DNA of 64,000 nucleotides from Hansfordia pulvinata. Its lineage: Eukaryota > Ascomycota > Sordariomycetes > Xylariales. The position numbers were made by a program, and so were the translations under genes. The stretch's first letter is position 1. The number at the start of each line of letters is the position of its first letter. This document shows, piece after piece, positions 1-11,602 of this stretch. The notes under the pieces were generated by a model. The model was not told the DNA's origin. It saw only the letters and a program-made list of their open reading frames with translations, and did not search any database. The DNA is taken from contig BJKQ01000006.1 of assembly GCA_006538405.1 (NCBI GenBank), positions 62,001 to 126,000 of the forward strand, written 5' to 3'.

Positions 1-1679
1 GTGGAAGAAGACGTGCGCCTTGATCTCGGCGCTGCCGTTGGCACCCAATCTCTGCGCAGGGTCGCGGTTGAGGAGCTTGGTGAGGAGGTCCTTGGCCGCC
101 GGCGGAACAACATCAGCACCTGGGAAATGCAAAGGTTCCGACAGGATCTTGCGGTACATCTCATTGGTGTTCTCGTCGTAGAATGGGGGCAGTCCCGTCA
201 ACATCTCGTACAGTAGGACTCCCAGGGTCCACCAGTCGACAGTCTTGTTGTAGCCGTTGCCCATGAGGAGCTCGGGGGCCAGGTATTCGGGTGTGCCACA
301 GAAGGTGTTTGTTCGGTCTTCGTCCTTCATGTCGAGCTTGCAAAGACCAAAGTCGCACAGGGCAATGTGTCCCTGGTAGTCAAGCAGAATGTTCTCGGGC
401 TTGAGGTCGCGATAGATGACGTTGAAACCGTGGAGACACTCGAGGGCGCAGAGTAGCTCGGCCGTGTAGAAGCGGGCGCGGTTGACGTCGAAGCGCTGCT
501 CCTTCTGAAGGTGGTGGAACAACTCGCCGCCGTTGACAAAGGCCAGCACGAAGTAGAGTTTCTCAGGAGACTGGAAGGTGAACTTGAGCGGGACAATGAA
601 AGGGTTGTTGATTTGAGCCAGAACAGAACGCTCGGCAAGGGTGTGCGCAACCTCGGAGCGCGAGATGATGTGAGCTTTGCGGATCGTCTTGAGAGCGTAG
701 ATACGGTTGGTATCTTTCTTGCGGACCTGCATGACCTTGCCGAAACTTCCCTTGCCAACAACCTTGAGAAGCTCAAAGTCCTCAATCTTGAGCTTTCCGG
801 CCCGGTTCTCGACGTATTCAACGCCAATCTTGAGTTTTCCAGTGCCGTACTGCACGTCGACAAAGTCTATGCCGCTGTGACCGAGCTCCTTCTCGCGGCT
901 GGCAAAGTCGGCGGCGGCCTTCTCGCGGTCCTTCTTGCTGGCCTTGGGGTCCTCAACGAAAGGCTGCTTTTCTTCGAAGCGAGGGTTGATTCGGGCAACT
1001 CCAATAAAGATGTCCTGACTGCGACCCGAGCCGGGCGGGGCGTTGGGGTTGCGCATGTACAAGTGGACGTTGAGTTCGGTGACGCGAGAAACATCAAATT
1101 TGTACTGGGTGTTGTCGCCGGCCCAGAGCGGGTTTTCGGGGTTGCCGGAAACGGAGTTGACGAAAACCTGGACCTTGTCGAAATCGAGCAGGGCGTACGG
1201 CAGATATTTGCTAGAGATTCGGCCGTGGTTGGAAGGGATCCCGGAGAAGCCACCACCGGCGGATGTCTGAGGCCGGCTGGAGCCGTTCATGTAGGAGCCG
1301 GGGCCAGATCTCTGGGAGGAGCCCGGTCTGACCGAGCCGGAGCCGCTGAGGGCGTTGCCGGTAGACATGGAGCCGCCGCCATGTTGTGAGGCAAACGAGT
1401 TTCGGTGTTGCTCGGGAAGGGAGAAGCCTTGGCCTTCGTGCAGGGTGACGACGAGAATGCCAGGTTTCGGGGGCGTCTTGAAGGGTTCCTGGACCATCGC
1501 TTCCGAGGCAGCTGCGGTGGGTTGGAAAGTCAGCCCGAGGCAACAAAAGGCCGTTTCGAGGTCGAACCAAGCCATGTTCGCGAGTGTGTACGGGTTGTCA
1601 AGGTGGTGAGGCGGAGGTGGTGGCCCTTACCTATGGAGTTGTCACCCGGGGTGGGCGTTGACGAAGTGGGAGGCGGCAT
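1..1679 (-). CDS. SCH9: Sch9-type AGC protein kinase with C2 domain (3' end outside window)
   Basis: Serine/threonine kinase of the TORC1/nutrient and stress pathway, related to S6K/Akt; cytosolic and vacuolar in yeast. Exon 1 is 1679-1631 (starts MPPPTSSTPTPGDNSI), intron 1630-1512 (GTAAGG...GCAG), then one long exon running off the left edge; the join is phase 1 and keeps the frame. About 520 residues are visible: a Ser/Gly-rich N-terminus, a C2 domain at about 85-215 (VQVFVNSVSGNPENPLW, FDVSRVTELNVHLYMRNP), then the kinase from about 258 with the glycine loop GKGSFGKV, VIYRDLKPEN, CDFGLC and GTPEYLAPE. It breaks off in the late C-lobe (DPAQRLG), so the AGC tail and hydrophobic motif are missing. 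The C2-plus-AGC-kinase order is diagnostic of fungal Sch9. The start is the first ATG in frame upstream of the intron; an upstream non-coding exon is possible. Confidence 0.93.
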
Positions 1680-4600
1680 CTTCTCATCTTTGTCTGTGAT
1701 TGTAGAGGTGGAGGGGTTTCTGGAGAAGCCAGCAAGAGGGCCCAGGTGGGTGTCCTTGAGCTCTGGGAATTGAATGAGGGGTCAGCCTGCAGTCATGACA
1801 CAAGAAACCAGACAAGAGGCACGGGGGGGCAGCGACAGAGGCATGCCAGGGCACCAAGCTCAGCAGTGGCCCGGGACAGAAACATACTCTTGGTAAGCTT
1901 CCAGGACATGTTGGCACTGAAGCACCAACCAAACAGTGGTTGGCTAGCTGGGAGAAAGAGGGGTTGTGTGGCTTCAGGGTCCTGGGCAGGGGTGGTGAAG
2001 GAATGGCAGGTGGTCGGGTGATGACGGCGGTGGGTGGGTGGTGATGGTGTTTATGGCAAGGTGAAAGGGCGATGTGAGGGCAAGAGGGATGTATGGATGC
2101 TGAATATGGCTATGGCTTGCCTCTGGGACTATCGCCACGGCAGTGTTGCAGGGCACCAGAGCGGGATCAGGCGCAGGGCGGGCGAGGGTAGTTGGACGGG
2201 ATGGGGATGAGTGAAATAAAACGACGGGATGGGGCTGGGCTGGGCTCAGGAGGGCGGGATAGGGAGTACGAGTGCACGACGGGAGGTCAGGTAGACCGGG
2301 AACGAGTACATGGATGGGGGGGCTGCTGCGCACATCCATATAACCAGCCCGGCCAGTCAGGAGTCAGGTCGATGGGACAGGCGGGCTGTGCAGGTACCTC
2401 CACGGTGCGGGCCCGGAAGTTGCGGGATCCCCGCTGGAACTGGCGAGGGCTCGGGAAGCGCGATGGCCACCGTGCCACCCAAAGCCTAGAGCGCCCTGGA
2501 GAGCCCCGGAGAGCCCTGTAGAGCTCTGTAGAGCCCCGTAGAGCCCCGAGAGCCCTGGAGGTGCGGCTAGCATGAAGTCGTGGAGGTATCCCTCTCAATC
2601 TGCCCGCCTACCTGTGCTGTCCAACGCAGGGGTGTACAATGGATGATGGAGACGTCCTCCCACGCGGGGAAGACGGGGGCAAAGTGGTTGACCTCGCGAA
2701 GGGGTGGGCGCAGAGCACAGGAGGTACCTTATTCGATTGCCATACATGGTTAAAGAGGTACTCATTCATCCATGAATCTCTTATCAGGGAAGTAGAAGTA
2801 CGCGCATCTCCGACGCCTGCCCGTCGACGGCATTGGACAGCCAAGGCTGGAGGCATGGGACGCGGAGGTCCAGATCCAGATGATGGCCAGTTGCGTCGGA
2901 GCAGATACCAATAGATTGGCCGGTACTCGCATGCGGGGAAGACAGTATCCGTACTTCCAGCGAGTGGCAGGTAAACCAACGAGCCGACCTCACCTCCAGT
3001 GCGAGTATCTACCTACTACCGTATGCAGGGCTCTAAGCAATGGGCGTGAGCCTGCGCAATCGCAGATCATGCCGATGCATGTACGCACGAGACAACGTCC
3101 AAAACCGTACCGATAGGGAATGCTAAAAAGGGCTGCCCCTGATTTGAAGCACGCTCGCGTGACGACAGCGCTCTGGGGTCGCCCCAAGCTGCTCACAGCC
3201 GTCCCATGTTTGCACCGGCGGCCGCGCAGAGCGTGGGAGCCCACGCTACATCTCAGCTCTACAAGCACAGGCTCGCAGTAACATCTACATTTCCTGTGTG
3301 TTGTCAAGCAAGGCGGCAACGTATTGGAACTCCCGTTCTGATCTGGGCTGGAAGATCTACCCCTGGACCAACGGGGCCCGCGGAGAGGGCTCTGCCCGAT
3401 ACGAACATTTCCCAACTACCTTAGATGTACCGGCCGACTTTGCGTACCGGTACATGCGTGCGTAGATAGACGGGATCCACCTGTCCCGATCTACACGTGC
3501 ATTGTCAGTCATTCCCTAGAAGTACTGGCCAACCTGGACAGCCCAGATGTAGTACTTATCACAGTGCTGAGAAGCCTATGCGGATATCAGGTGCCAGGTG
3601 CCAAAGTCAAGTTCATATCGAATTGGTGGAAATGCGACCGCGCCGCGAACACGTGTGGCCATGTATGATGCATGTTCAAGGTTCGCCTTTGCTAGACGTC
3701 TCATCAACCCTTTAGCCGCCTCCTATCTTAAATGTAACCCATCTCCCCTCCATCCAAGCCACGAAAGGGGTTGCGCCGTCGGCTCCCGACTGCGCCAGGC
3801 AAGGGTGCTGGCACGCGGGCAAGGGTTTCTGTGAGCCTACCGTCCTGCCAAGGCCGCGCCGGCGTGGATCTTCAGCTTCGGGCCTGACCTTTGGGCAAGT
3901 ACACGTCTCCATTATGTATTCCTAGGGAGTGGCCGTGGAGGCAGGTTGTACCGTTCCGGGAGAGACCAGGCTCAAGTACTCGTACTCTCACTACCCGAGT
4001 CAACATTGTCTGCCGATGCCATTTGATGAGAGTGCTCGCCATTGCGGTGCCTACATTTTCAAGGGGCGCCTAGTGTCCACGTCAGTAATAAGCGAGGAAG
4101 GTATTTGGTAGCTTTCAAAAAAGCAAACATGCCCCGTACCTCATTCTTGCCCTCGCGAGTCTACGTGTACTTGTCCATGCACTCCATGATGGCAGCGATG
4201 GTGCAAATTGCGCTGGTGCTTTTCCACGAGTTGTAAGCCGAGGCTCCTCCTGGGCCCTCTACTCGTACAATAATTGCCACATCTGGGTTGATCGGCAATC
4301 GATTACGAGTATTTGCTTTACAAGCATTGTCTATTCCATGTGACGAGCAGAATTCAGGGTCTCGACTAATAAGGGGTAGCCTGGCCCCCTACGCTCCATA
4401 CGCGCGGGACGTCCTCCAGATTATTTTTCACGGTAGAAGCCATGCAGAGTTGCCAGCAACCCGAGTTGCCAATCATGCCGATATCGTGAGACGGGCGTTC
4501 TCGATACGAGTAAGACGATGCAGCCTCCGCCTGCAACAACGTGATGTCTCGTGTCATCTACGATGAGGCTGTGCAGGCCTGGACCCCAGCAAGCCGGCAT

Positions 4601-6305
4601 GAGTCTCGATCCGATTCGGTCCGCCAACGTTGAGCAAGGTCTCCCAATCTGCCTTCGAGTGACTTATCGCGACGTCTGGCCAGGCCTCCACTATTGACGG
4701 GCGTATCCGTAGGAGAGGGCTATGCAGCTGTTCTAGAAGGCCAACGACAGTGTCAACCCATTTACGAGTACGCAGGAAACGAACAATAAACGCACGGGTA
4801 CGATTGCTCGCCCTGACGACAGTAATGACCCCGCCGATCAGGAAGCCCGAGGTGCCTTGACCCATGCCCCGTACCGTGCATGCAGCCGCATTGGATGCGC
4901 AAAGCAAAGGGGATCGATCGTTTGACCGCCCGTTCCAAGAGTCGCTTTTGTGCCATCCAATAATCGTCTCACCAAGCAATGAGGACCTGGGCACGCCGGG
5001 CTGCTAGACTGTCACATCATGATCCCAGCATGCGACAGGACTACTCGTACTTAGTACATCAGCCCTCTCTGAACGGTATCCCTGTCTGGATGGTCTGGCG
5101 TCCCTCTCCAGACGATGTGCAAGGGCAACTATCCAAGTGATAGGCCCGCTGATAACAGAGTATATTCATAACGTACGCCACTCCAGGCCTGAGCGAAAGA
5201 AATAGACGTCGGACTTCGCTTCTCCTTCCAAGCTGTCGAAGAGCCCGCCATTACGTAATCCGTCCAGATACGCTTTCAAGGGTTTGAGAAGCAGACACAC
5301 AAGGTGGCGGTCCAGAGCGTTCAACCTGGCGAGAAACATAGCCAGATCACCACCGCCTCATGTGCGAGAAGATGCTTGCTGAGTCAGGCGAAAAGACAAA
5401 CTTCAGTCGAATATGACGATTCTTGCTGGTTGAACAGATGGTATGTTGTATCTGGGGCAGCCGTATATGCAACGACAGGGCTGTGTCGCGGGCGAGGACC
5501 CGGGCTTCGCTCTTCGACTACGTACCAGCAGCCCGAAAACCGAGTGTATGGCGCTGCGCTGAACAATCAACCACATGAAGGCCGTAAGCTGACAAAGGTT
5601 TTGTTGGATTATGATTTTCGTGACGGAACTAGATGCGCGTGCTGCACAAAATACGGAGCAGAAAGCAGGGCATGCCACAGCGTCGAGTCCGTGTTCTTTT
5701 ACAGTTCAACGTATGGAGCTGCCTTACCCACCCGCGGACGCATGCAAGCTGATGGATGACGTTGAACGCTCGACTTCACTGTGTAACCCCAAGTCAGGTA
5801 GCCGGATTGTCGTATTGTCCTTTGGGTTTTGCACGTGGCGCAATGGGGTCGGTATGATAAGGTAAGGTAACTTGATGAATTAACCGGTCTTGAATCATAT
5901 GAGCCCCCCAATGAGGCATGTACGACCATGAAGGGTCGCAACTTCTCCCTCTCCCATGTATACACTACAGTATCTCATCCAAACGCGCGCGCCGCCAGCG
6001 ACCTCACGCGTCGACTCTTCACGAAACGCCGCACCTGCGGCCACCCGTCGGGGCCGGCTTCACCTCTGCAGCCTCACGACCGTCACCAACATCCTACGAT
6101 CCGCCACGAGTCTACGACTGAAATCCGGATGTCTGTCGGCTTCATCCACGCGCTCCAGACACCGCGCTCGCCTTGTGAATAAGGTCTGTGGAGGCCACCT
6201 CGGACGAAGATTGTCAATCCAAGATCGCTATTACCCTATCGCGTCATTACCCATGGAACAAAGAAGAATCGACGTGCCATCATGCCATCATGCCACCGGC
6301 GCGGC
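1680..6305. other. gene-free intergenic region
   Basis: 4.6 kb between the SCH9 start and the 3' end of the GT90 gene. The SCH9 leader and promoter must lie at its left end. Only short ORFs of unnatural composition occur. It holds an imperfect 10-bp tandem repeat (2487-2560) and six exact copies of TACGAGTA/TACTCGTA between 3977 and 5049. I see no transposon ORF, no terminal repeats and no tRNA. Confidence 0.6.
2487..2560. repeat. imperfect 10-bp tandem repeat (KAGAGCCCYG)
   Basis: About seven successive units of the form GAGAGCCCYG or TAGAGCCCYG, with single-base variants, lie upstream of SCH9. It is non-coding and looks like a small minisatellite. Confidence 0.75.
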
Positions 6306-8219
6306 TCACTCGTCGACATCGCGCACGTCGTCCACAAACCCGATCCACTCGCGGTTCTTGTCGCACACGCGGGCAAACTCGAGCAGCACCCTCCACACGT
6401 ACAGCAGCATGTCCTCGCGCCGCAGGGCCTTCTGCGCCCACGCGGCGCCCTGCTCGGCGATCCACCGCGCCGCCCGGTCGCCCTTGCGGTTGGCGGTGAA
6501 GTAGTCGAGGATGCCGTACAGGTCCTGGAACGTGTTGTCCATCGGCGCAAAGTGCAGCCACGGCACCAGCCGGTCGTCGTGCCACTCGGCGTACACGGTC
6601 GACTTGATGGGCACCGACGTCGACGCCAGCAGGCCCCGGAAGCGCGCGCTGAAGCTGTTGCCGTCCACGTCGGGCATGAACTTGTTGTGGTACTGGTCCG
6701 CCATCGAGATGCCCCCGACGGTCGACAGGTGCGGCTCCACGTACCCGCACTCGCCCGCGGGGAAGCACAGCAGCTCCACGAACCCGGCGTCCGCGACGCC
6801 CGCCAGCCACTTGCCCACCTTGCCCTCGCGCCGCCGCTTGTAGTCGTAGCGGCTCAGCGGCGGCATCGCAAACGTCGGCGCCCGCGCGTCCGACGACCCG
6901 GCCTTCTCCTCCCGCTCCACCCCGGCGACCGTCGTGCCGTTCAGCATCTCCACCAGCCGGTGCCGCTGGAAGTGCGACCAGTTCTCGCGCTTGTTGCGCC
7001 CGCCCGACGCGACGCCCCGCCACACCACGCCCGTCTTCTTCTCGCGCCACGGCGGCCCGTGCGAGTCACCGCCCGAGTAGAACGGGTCGTCCGTCAGGTA
7101 CATGGCCCCGGGGATGAGGATCTCGTTGTTGTTGGGGAGCTTGCTGCCGCCGAACAGCGGTATCAGCTCAGTGCTCACCGACATGGAAACGGGCTCGATG
7201 AAGGTGGCGTGCATGTCGCGGAGGTGCGGCTGCCCGCAAGGGTCCGAGGCCGCCGTGAAGTTGGCGACATAGCCGCGGTACTGGTGCTCGGGGTCCCAGT
7301 CCTCGCCGGGGAACTCGGGCGGGTCCTCGTAGCTCTCGGGGACGGTCGCGTTGCGCGACGGCGAGTCGGGGGCGCAGGTCGCGCGGGTGAACTCCCAGAA
7401 CGAGCCGCTCTTCCAGTCCGGGTCGTAGGGCTCGCCGCTGCCGTCCTCGCCCTCGTCGCCCGCGGCGTCGACGCTGGCCAGGCCCGTGAACTCGTCCATG
7501 ACCTTGCTGGTGGGCAGCACCTTGCGGGACCGCCGCTCGGCCTTGAGGTACTTGGAGATGTCCTCCCACGGCACCAGCAGGCGCGACTCGTCCATGTAGT
7601 TGATGGGCATGTCGACGTCGGGCAGGAACGGGGCGGCCTCCTGGACCAGGTCGGTCCACAGCTGGAGCCAGGGGACCTTGCCCTCGGTGTTGCCGACGGG
7701 GTGTGCGAGGCCGTTGCGGACGCGGACGACGTGGTGCCAGGAGGACGCGCGCTGCGCGATGGTGTCGGCGCCCAGGCCCCAGTAGGGCGCAATGTCGGCG
7801 TATATGCGGTCGAAGAAGTCCTCGACGACGACGGCGTCATGGTCGGCGGCGTACTGGTACCAGGCGTCGAAGCCCGGCGGGGGGTGGCGGTTGCGGCGGC
7901 GGCGGTACTCGGCGGCGGCGTGGGTCAGGTTGCGGCTCTGGCGCGCGAGCAGCTGGTTGTGGCGGTCGAGGGCGTTGTCGATGAGCTCGTCGATGGTGTG
8001 GTTGCGGTTGCGGTTGAGGAAGGCGTCGAGGTAGACGCTTGTCTTGTCGAGGATGAAGTCCTCGGCCGGGTGGCGGTAGTGGAAGACGGCGGACAAGAAC
8101 GACGCCACGACCAGGCCGATGACCAGGTAGCGGGCCAGAGACTGCCAGCGGACGTGGCCGAAGCGGCGGCCGCCGGGCAGGCTCGACAGCCAGACCCTGG
8201 TGCGCTTGGTATCTATCAT
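6306..8219 (-). CDS. GT90 family glycosyltransferase (CAP10-like), type II membrane protein
   Basis: A single-exon gene of 637 codons. The CAP10/GT90 family includes the cryptococcal xylosyltransferase Cxt1 and capsule protein Cap10, which act in the Golgi on glycans; the donor/acceptor here is unknown. The protein starts MIDTKRTRVWLSSL, has one membrane anchor at about residues 28-45 (YLVIGLVVASFLSAVF) and a large lumenal domain. GT90 signatures seen are VVWRGVASGG (about 399), the stretch PDVDGNSFSARFRG (about 512-525) and EWHDDRLVPWLHFAPMDN (about 543-560). The frame is open upstream to 8477, but that part encodes His and Pro runs from simple DNA, including a 23-bp G tract, so the ATG just before the basic cytosolic tail is preferred. 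An antisense open frame mirrors the whole gene and is a codon-bias shadow. Confidence 0.9.
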   Translation of the reverse strand: MIDTKRTRVWLSSLPGGRRFGHVRWQSLARYLVIGLVVASFLSAVFHYRHPAEDFILDKTSVYLDAFLNRNRNHTIDELIDNALDRHNQLLARQSRNLTHAAAEYRRRRNRHPPPGFDAWYQYAADHDAVVVEDFFDRIYADIAPYWGLGADTIAQRASSWHHVVRVRNGLAHPVGNTEGKVPWLQLWTDLVQEAAPFLPDVDMPINYMDESRLLVPWEDISKYLKAERRSRKVLPTSKVMDEFTGLASVDAAGDEGEDGSGEPYDPDWKSGSFWEFTRATCAPDSPSRNATVPESYEDPPEFPGEDWDPEHQYRGYVANFTAASDPCGQPHLRDMHATFIEPVSMSVSTELIPLFGGSKLPNNNEILIPGAMYLTDDPFYSGGDSHGPPWREKKTGVVWRGVASGGRNKRENWSHFQRHRLVEMLNGTTVAGVEREEKAGSSDARAPTFAMPPLSRYDYKRRREGKVGKWLAGVADAGFVELLCFPAGECGYVEPHLSTVGGISMADQYHNKFMPDVDGNSFSARFRGLLASTSVPIKSTVYAEWHDDRLVPWLHFAPMDNTFQDLYGILDYFTANRKGDRAARWIAEQGAAWAQKALRREDMLLYVWRVLLEFARVCDKNREWIGFVDDVRDVDE

Positions 8220-8241
8220 GGGGGTGAGGCGGTCGCCGTTT

Positions 8242-8264
8242 GGGGGGGGGGGGGGGGGGGGGGG
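8242..8264. repeat. 23-bp poly-G tract (poly-C on the GT90 sense strand)
   Basis: An uninterrupted G run starting 23 bp upstream of the GT90 ATG, so it lies in the 5' leader or core promoter. Such tracts are prone to length error and slippage. Confidence 0.9.
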
Positions 8265-11200
8265 CGTGGTCAGGGTGGCCTGGATGAGCGTTTCGGGAGA
8301 CCGTGACGACGGCGACGACGGCGACGACGGCGACAGCAACGTGGCTGGACAGCCGGGTCGAGGTTGTGTTGCTTCGCGCCTTTTGTGGTGGTGGTGGTGG
8401 TGGTGTCGGGCACCGGCTTGTCGACCGGACTGGAAGTGGTGGCGACCGTGAATCAAAGAGCCAGCGGCGGCATGCAAGTCTGGCCGATGTTTCCCCCCTC
8501 AGGTCCCGGCGTCGATTGCCCGCCTGCTTGCTTGCTTTTTGCTATCAATCAACCTGCGAGACGGCGATACGAGGGTCTAACCCTCATCGTGCTGGGCCAG
8601 GAGGAATCAGGAGGTGCTGTCGGGCGAGAACCAGACTCGCTCCTCGGGGGGTTCAAGGCGCGGCGCAGACAACGCCAAGAGTCGGGCGCATCCAATGCGA
8701 TTTCCCCCACGCACGCTGGAAATGGTGGCCGGGGCCGTGCCGAGAAGGGACTGGACGTGTTCGTGGGGCCGGCGGCTTGGCCAGATCATCCAAGGCAGGC
8801 AAGCGAGCGGGTTGAGGGTTGTTACGAGCGGTCCGCCGCGAGGTTGAGAAAGACACGATGATCCGTTCGCGATGCTGTGGTGAGTTGGCAGTGCGGCATG
8901 GAGGAGGCCAGACAAAGGGGAACCCAGGCCAGCACCAACTCGTACCTAACGACGCACGGAGACGGCGACCACAGCTTGCGACCAGGGGGGGCGCATCGGT
9001 CCTGTCAAGGCACGACGGGGACAATTTCAGACGTGGGTCGGGCTGCCCTCTTCAGCCAGGATCTGTCCCGTCCAGTCCAATGCGACTTGCACCATCCTTC
9101 TGGCGTACCAGCAGTTGAAGAAGAAGAACGGCGCGTGCCTTGCGCGTCTTGCTGGCCGCCCGCCTCTCGTCCTCCTTGCTCGCTCGCCAGGGGCATCATT
9201 ATTGGATAGGCGTGTCTGGTGAGGGTGGCCCCCCCTGGACGACGAAAGGGGCAGGCCACGCAGGAGGTTTCTCTGACCTGACTGGCAGTGAGTGCCTGAG
9301 AATCGGGTGGTGGGCCCCGGTTTATTTGCCAAGACCTCTAAGAGGGAGGCCAGACAATTAAGAGCAAAGGCAGACGAGATCGACAGACGGCCGAAAACCT
9401 GGTGCTGTCTGTGCTGCCCGCCGTGTATTGCGCAGCCGCCGCCCATCGCCACGCGAGTCATGGATGAGACTTGAAACGCGTTGCGAGAACGGGACACAGA
9501 CGCCGCGCGCCGTTTATCTTTCCGACTGACGCGGGCGCCTACGAGAGGTAGTCAGCCTTGCCTTCTATTGCGTGTGCGTTCGGCTACCGCGCTTCGCCCG
9601 TTGCGTTGACAGCGGCTCGGACGCGGGACTCGGGTCCAGGCAAAGCTTCAAGGCTACGAAGGCCTAATAAAAGAGTACAAGCTAACGACAACTCGTGGTG
9701 CCCCATATTTGTGGCCCACCTTGAGCGCGTCACTGCATTCTTCGCCCTCTCCCTTCTATTCAATATCTGGCGTGCATACCTATAGATATCTATGCCTGGT
9801 TCCCAGGCCTGTCAGCCCTACCGCGAAGGCCGAATCGCTGCCGCGCAGAAAGTTTGACAACTCTTCCAGAACCCTCGGAGAAACAATGTCAGCGTGGGCC
9901 GGTTCGTTGAAGCCAGCCATTGATCGGTGGATGCATCAGCAGCGCATTTCCCTCTAATACAGATGTTGCTCTTCAAGCACCGAGTCAAGAAGCCAGTCCT
10001 CCATGTTGCAAGGGACAGCTGTTCTGTCCCACCGAATCCTCAAGTCACCGGTTGGTTGACAACTCCCAGTGACGCAGGGAAGCCTGTTGCTAGGGTCAGG
10101 AAATCGACATCCGAAGCAAGTCGCACTTTGTGTCTCTCCAATCTCAGCAGGCAATATCACTACGCGATGGCTGCTGGCCATACTATCGTTCGCGCTGGGT
10201 CCGTTGCTGCCAAACGCGGCTGTCACCGCCGGCACCGTCACCCTCTCGTGACTGCGCCTCAGAGTTGAGCAGCTTCTGATGTCGAAATAATGTCGGCAGA
10301 CACGCAGTCAAGCAGCTCAGCTACTACGGTCTCGTAGTGGGCCTGCGTGTCAGGCCACGACATCGCGAGAGACGCGCGGCGCAACAGTGCCCGTCGCGAC
10401 TGGGTGTTGGTGTAATTCCTTGGCGGCCCGACTCAACCTTCAGATACGGCCCTCCATCAGCTGGATCTTGGCACAGGACAGGGCTCGCAATAGCAGGACC
10501 GCACTCTTCATCATTACGCCTGACGCTGCTTTGCAACGCGGCAGCCTCGCGGTGTAGGTGTGCAGCCGTGTGGAATCTCGTCCTCATCGGGTGACCATGC
10601 TTGGCCGTTGTCCAGCTTTCACGTTGCTTGAATCCCGCAGACCACGGACGCTCGTGCGATGCATGGTACAACATGCTTTAACCATCTCGAAAACACAGTA
10701 CGCTTAATACAAGATGTTGCCGCAATGACTAACCCGGGCTTCGAACTTGTATCGCCGGTGCCTGGACTCGGCTGTTGTTGCTTCGACTCAGCCACGAGCG
10801 GATAGTCTCGGTTCCGACACCCCTCTCCGAACTGTCCTCCTCTCCGACTCGGTCGCTGGGATCCGGCTGGGTCGGCTCTGTAGCCGCGAGGCCCGTCGTT
10901 GATAGCCCGAAGTGGCGTTTTGCCACACGTAATCGGGCGTCTGACACAGCTTCGGTCAATTGGGGCCGTCCATCACCGTCCGATCGCCTCGTGGCTAGGT
11001 GGATCGACGGGGGCCACACTCCTGTGGCGGGATGATCAACATCAGGGCCAAACTGAACGAAAACCCGTGTGGCTCTGCTTGGGCGCCGACTAGCAGGCTG
11101 CGCGCGTGGTGGGCACCTGTGCTTCTTCGGTTTCCATGCCGCCATCTGGGCGAGCCCAGGCGGTCGACGCGCGAGTTGCCGTCGCAATGCAGTGACGGCA

Positions 11201-11306
11201 GCTACGAACATACACCTGGTGTGTTGCCTGGCCGCATTTGCCCGGTTCGTATGAGTAAGGCGAGAGGGAGATGATAACAGCCACCTCGTCGCCACGCTGT
11301 CCCCGT

Positions 11307-11354
11307 CATCGCAGGCAGCAGCGTCCTCGGCATCGCAGGCAGCAGCGTCCTCGG
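11307..11354. repeat. 24-bp direct tandem repeat, two perfect copies
   Basis: Two identical 24-bp units (each begins CATCGCAGGC and ends GTCCTCGG) lie head to tail at 11307-11330 and 11331-11354, in intergenic DNA upstream of the secreted-protein gene. Confidence 0.85.
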
Positions 11355-11517
11355 AGCCGTGCTTTGGGCAACTTGTCCCGGGTCCGTTCCGCGGTAGGCC
11401 CCGGCCAGCTGAGCTTATTGGCGAATACATGATGCAAGCCGGCCTGTCCATCAGAGGCGAACCTCGACTGAACCGGCTGCTGTGACGACGAGACGTGGCT
11501 GCGCACACGGACGCGTT

Positions 11518-11524
11518 TATAAAG
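11518..11524 (+). promoter_or_regulatory. TATA box of secreted-protein gene
   Basis: TATAAAG lies 85 bp upstream of the ATG at 11603, a normal spacing for a TATA promoter with a short leader. Confidence 0.5.
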
Positions 11525-11602
11525 AGAATAGGCGGGCGGCCAGGGCCTGTCCCGCGGCTGTTCTCGTACAGCTCTCAAAAGCCTGGCGCAACCGGCAGGA
11601 GC

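Larger units (their letters stand above)
8220..11602. other. divergent intergenic region between GT90 gene and secreted-protein gene
   Basis: 3.4 kb with no convincing gene. It contains a 23-bp poly-G tract right upstream of the GT90 start, a two-copy 24-bp tandem repeat at 11307-11354 and a TATA box at 11518. A 259-codon minus-strand ORF (10729-11508) is rejected for its composition. Confidence 0.6.

Noticed and set aside
5304..5759. 151-codon plus-strand ORF with several cysteines
   Set aside because: No signal peptide or domain, and overlapping alternative frames of similar length; too weak to call.
5915..5945. GTACGACCATGAAGGG, faintly like the start of 5S rRNA
   Set aside because: Similarity ends after a few bases and no internal control regions follow.
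6282..8306. 674-codon ORF antisense to the GT90 gene
   Set aside because: Shadow produced by GC third-position bias of the real gene; Val/Arg/His-rich, no motif.
10729..11508. 259-codon minus-strand ORF containing the 24-bp repeat in frame
   Set aside because: Composition is that of random GC-rich sequence outside the repeat; no signal, domain or intron support.
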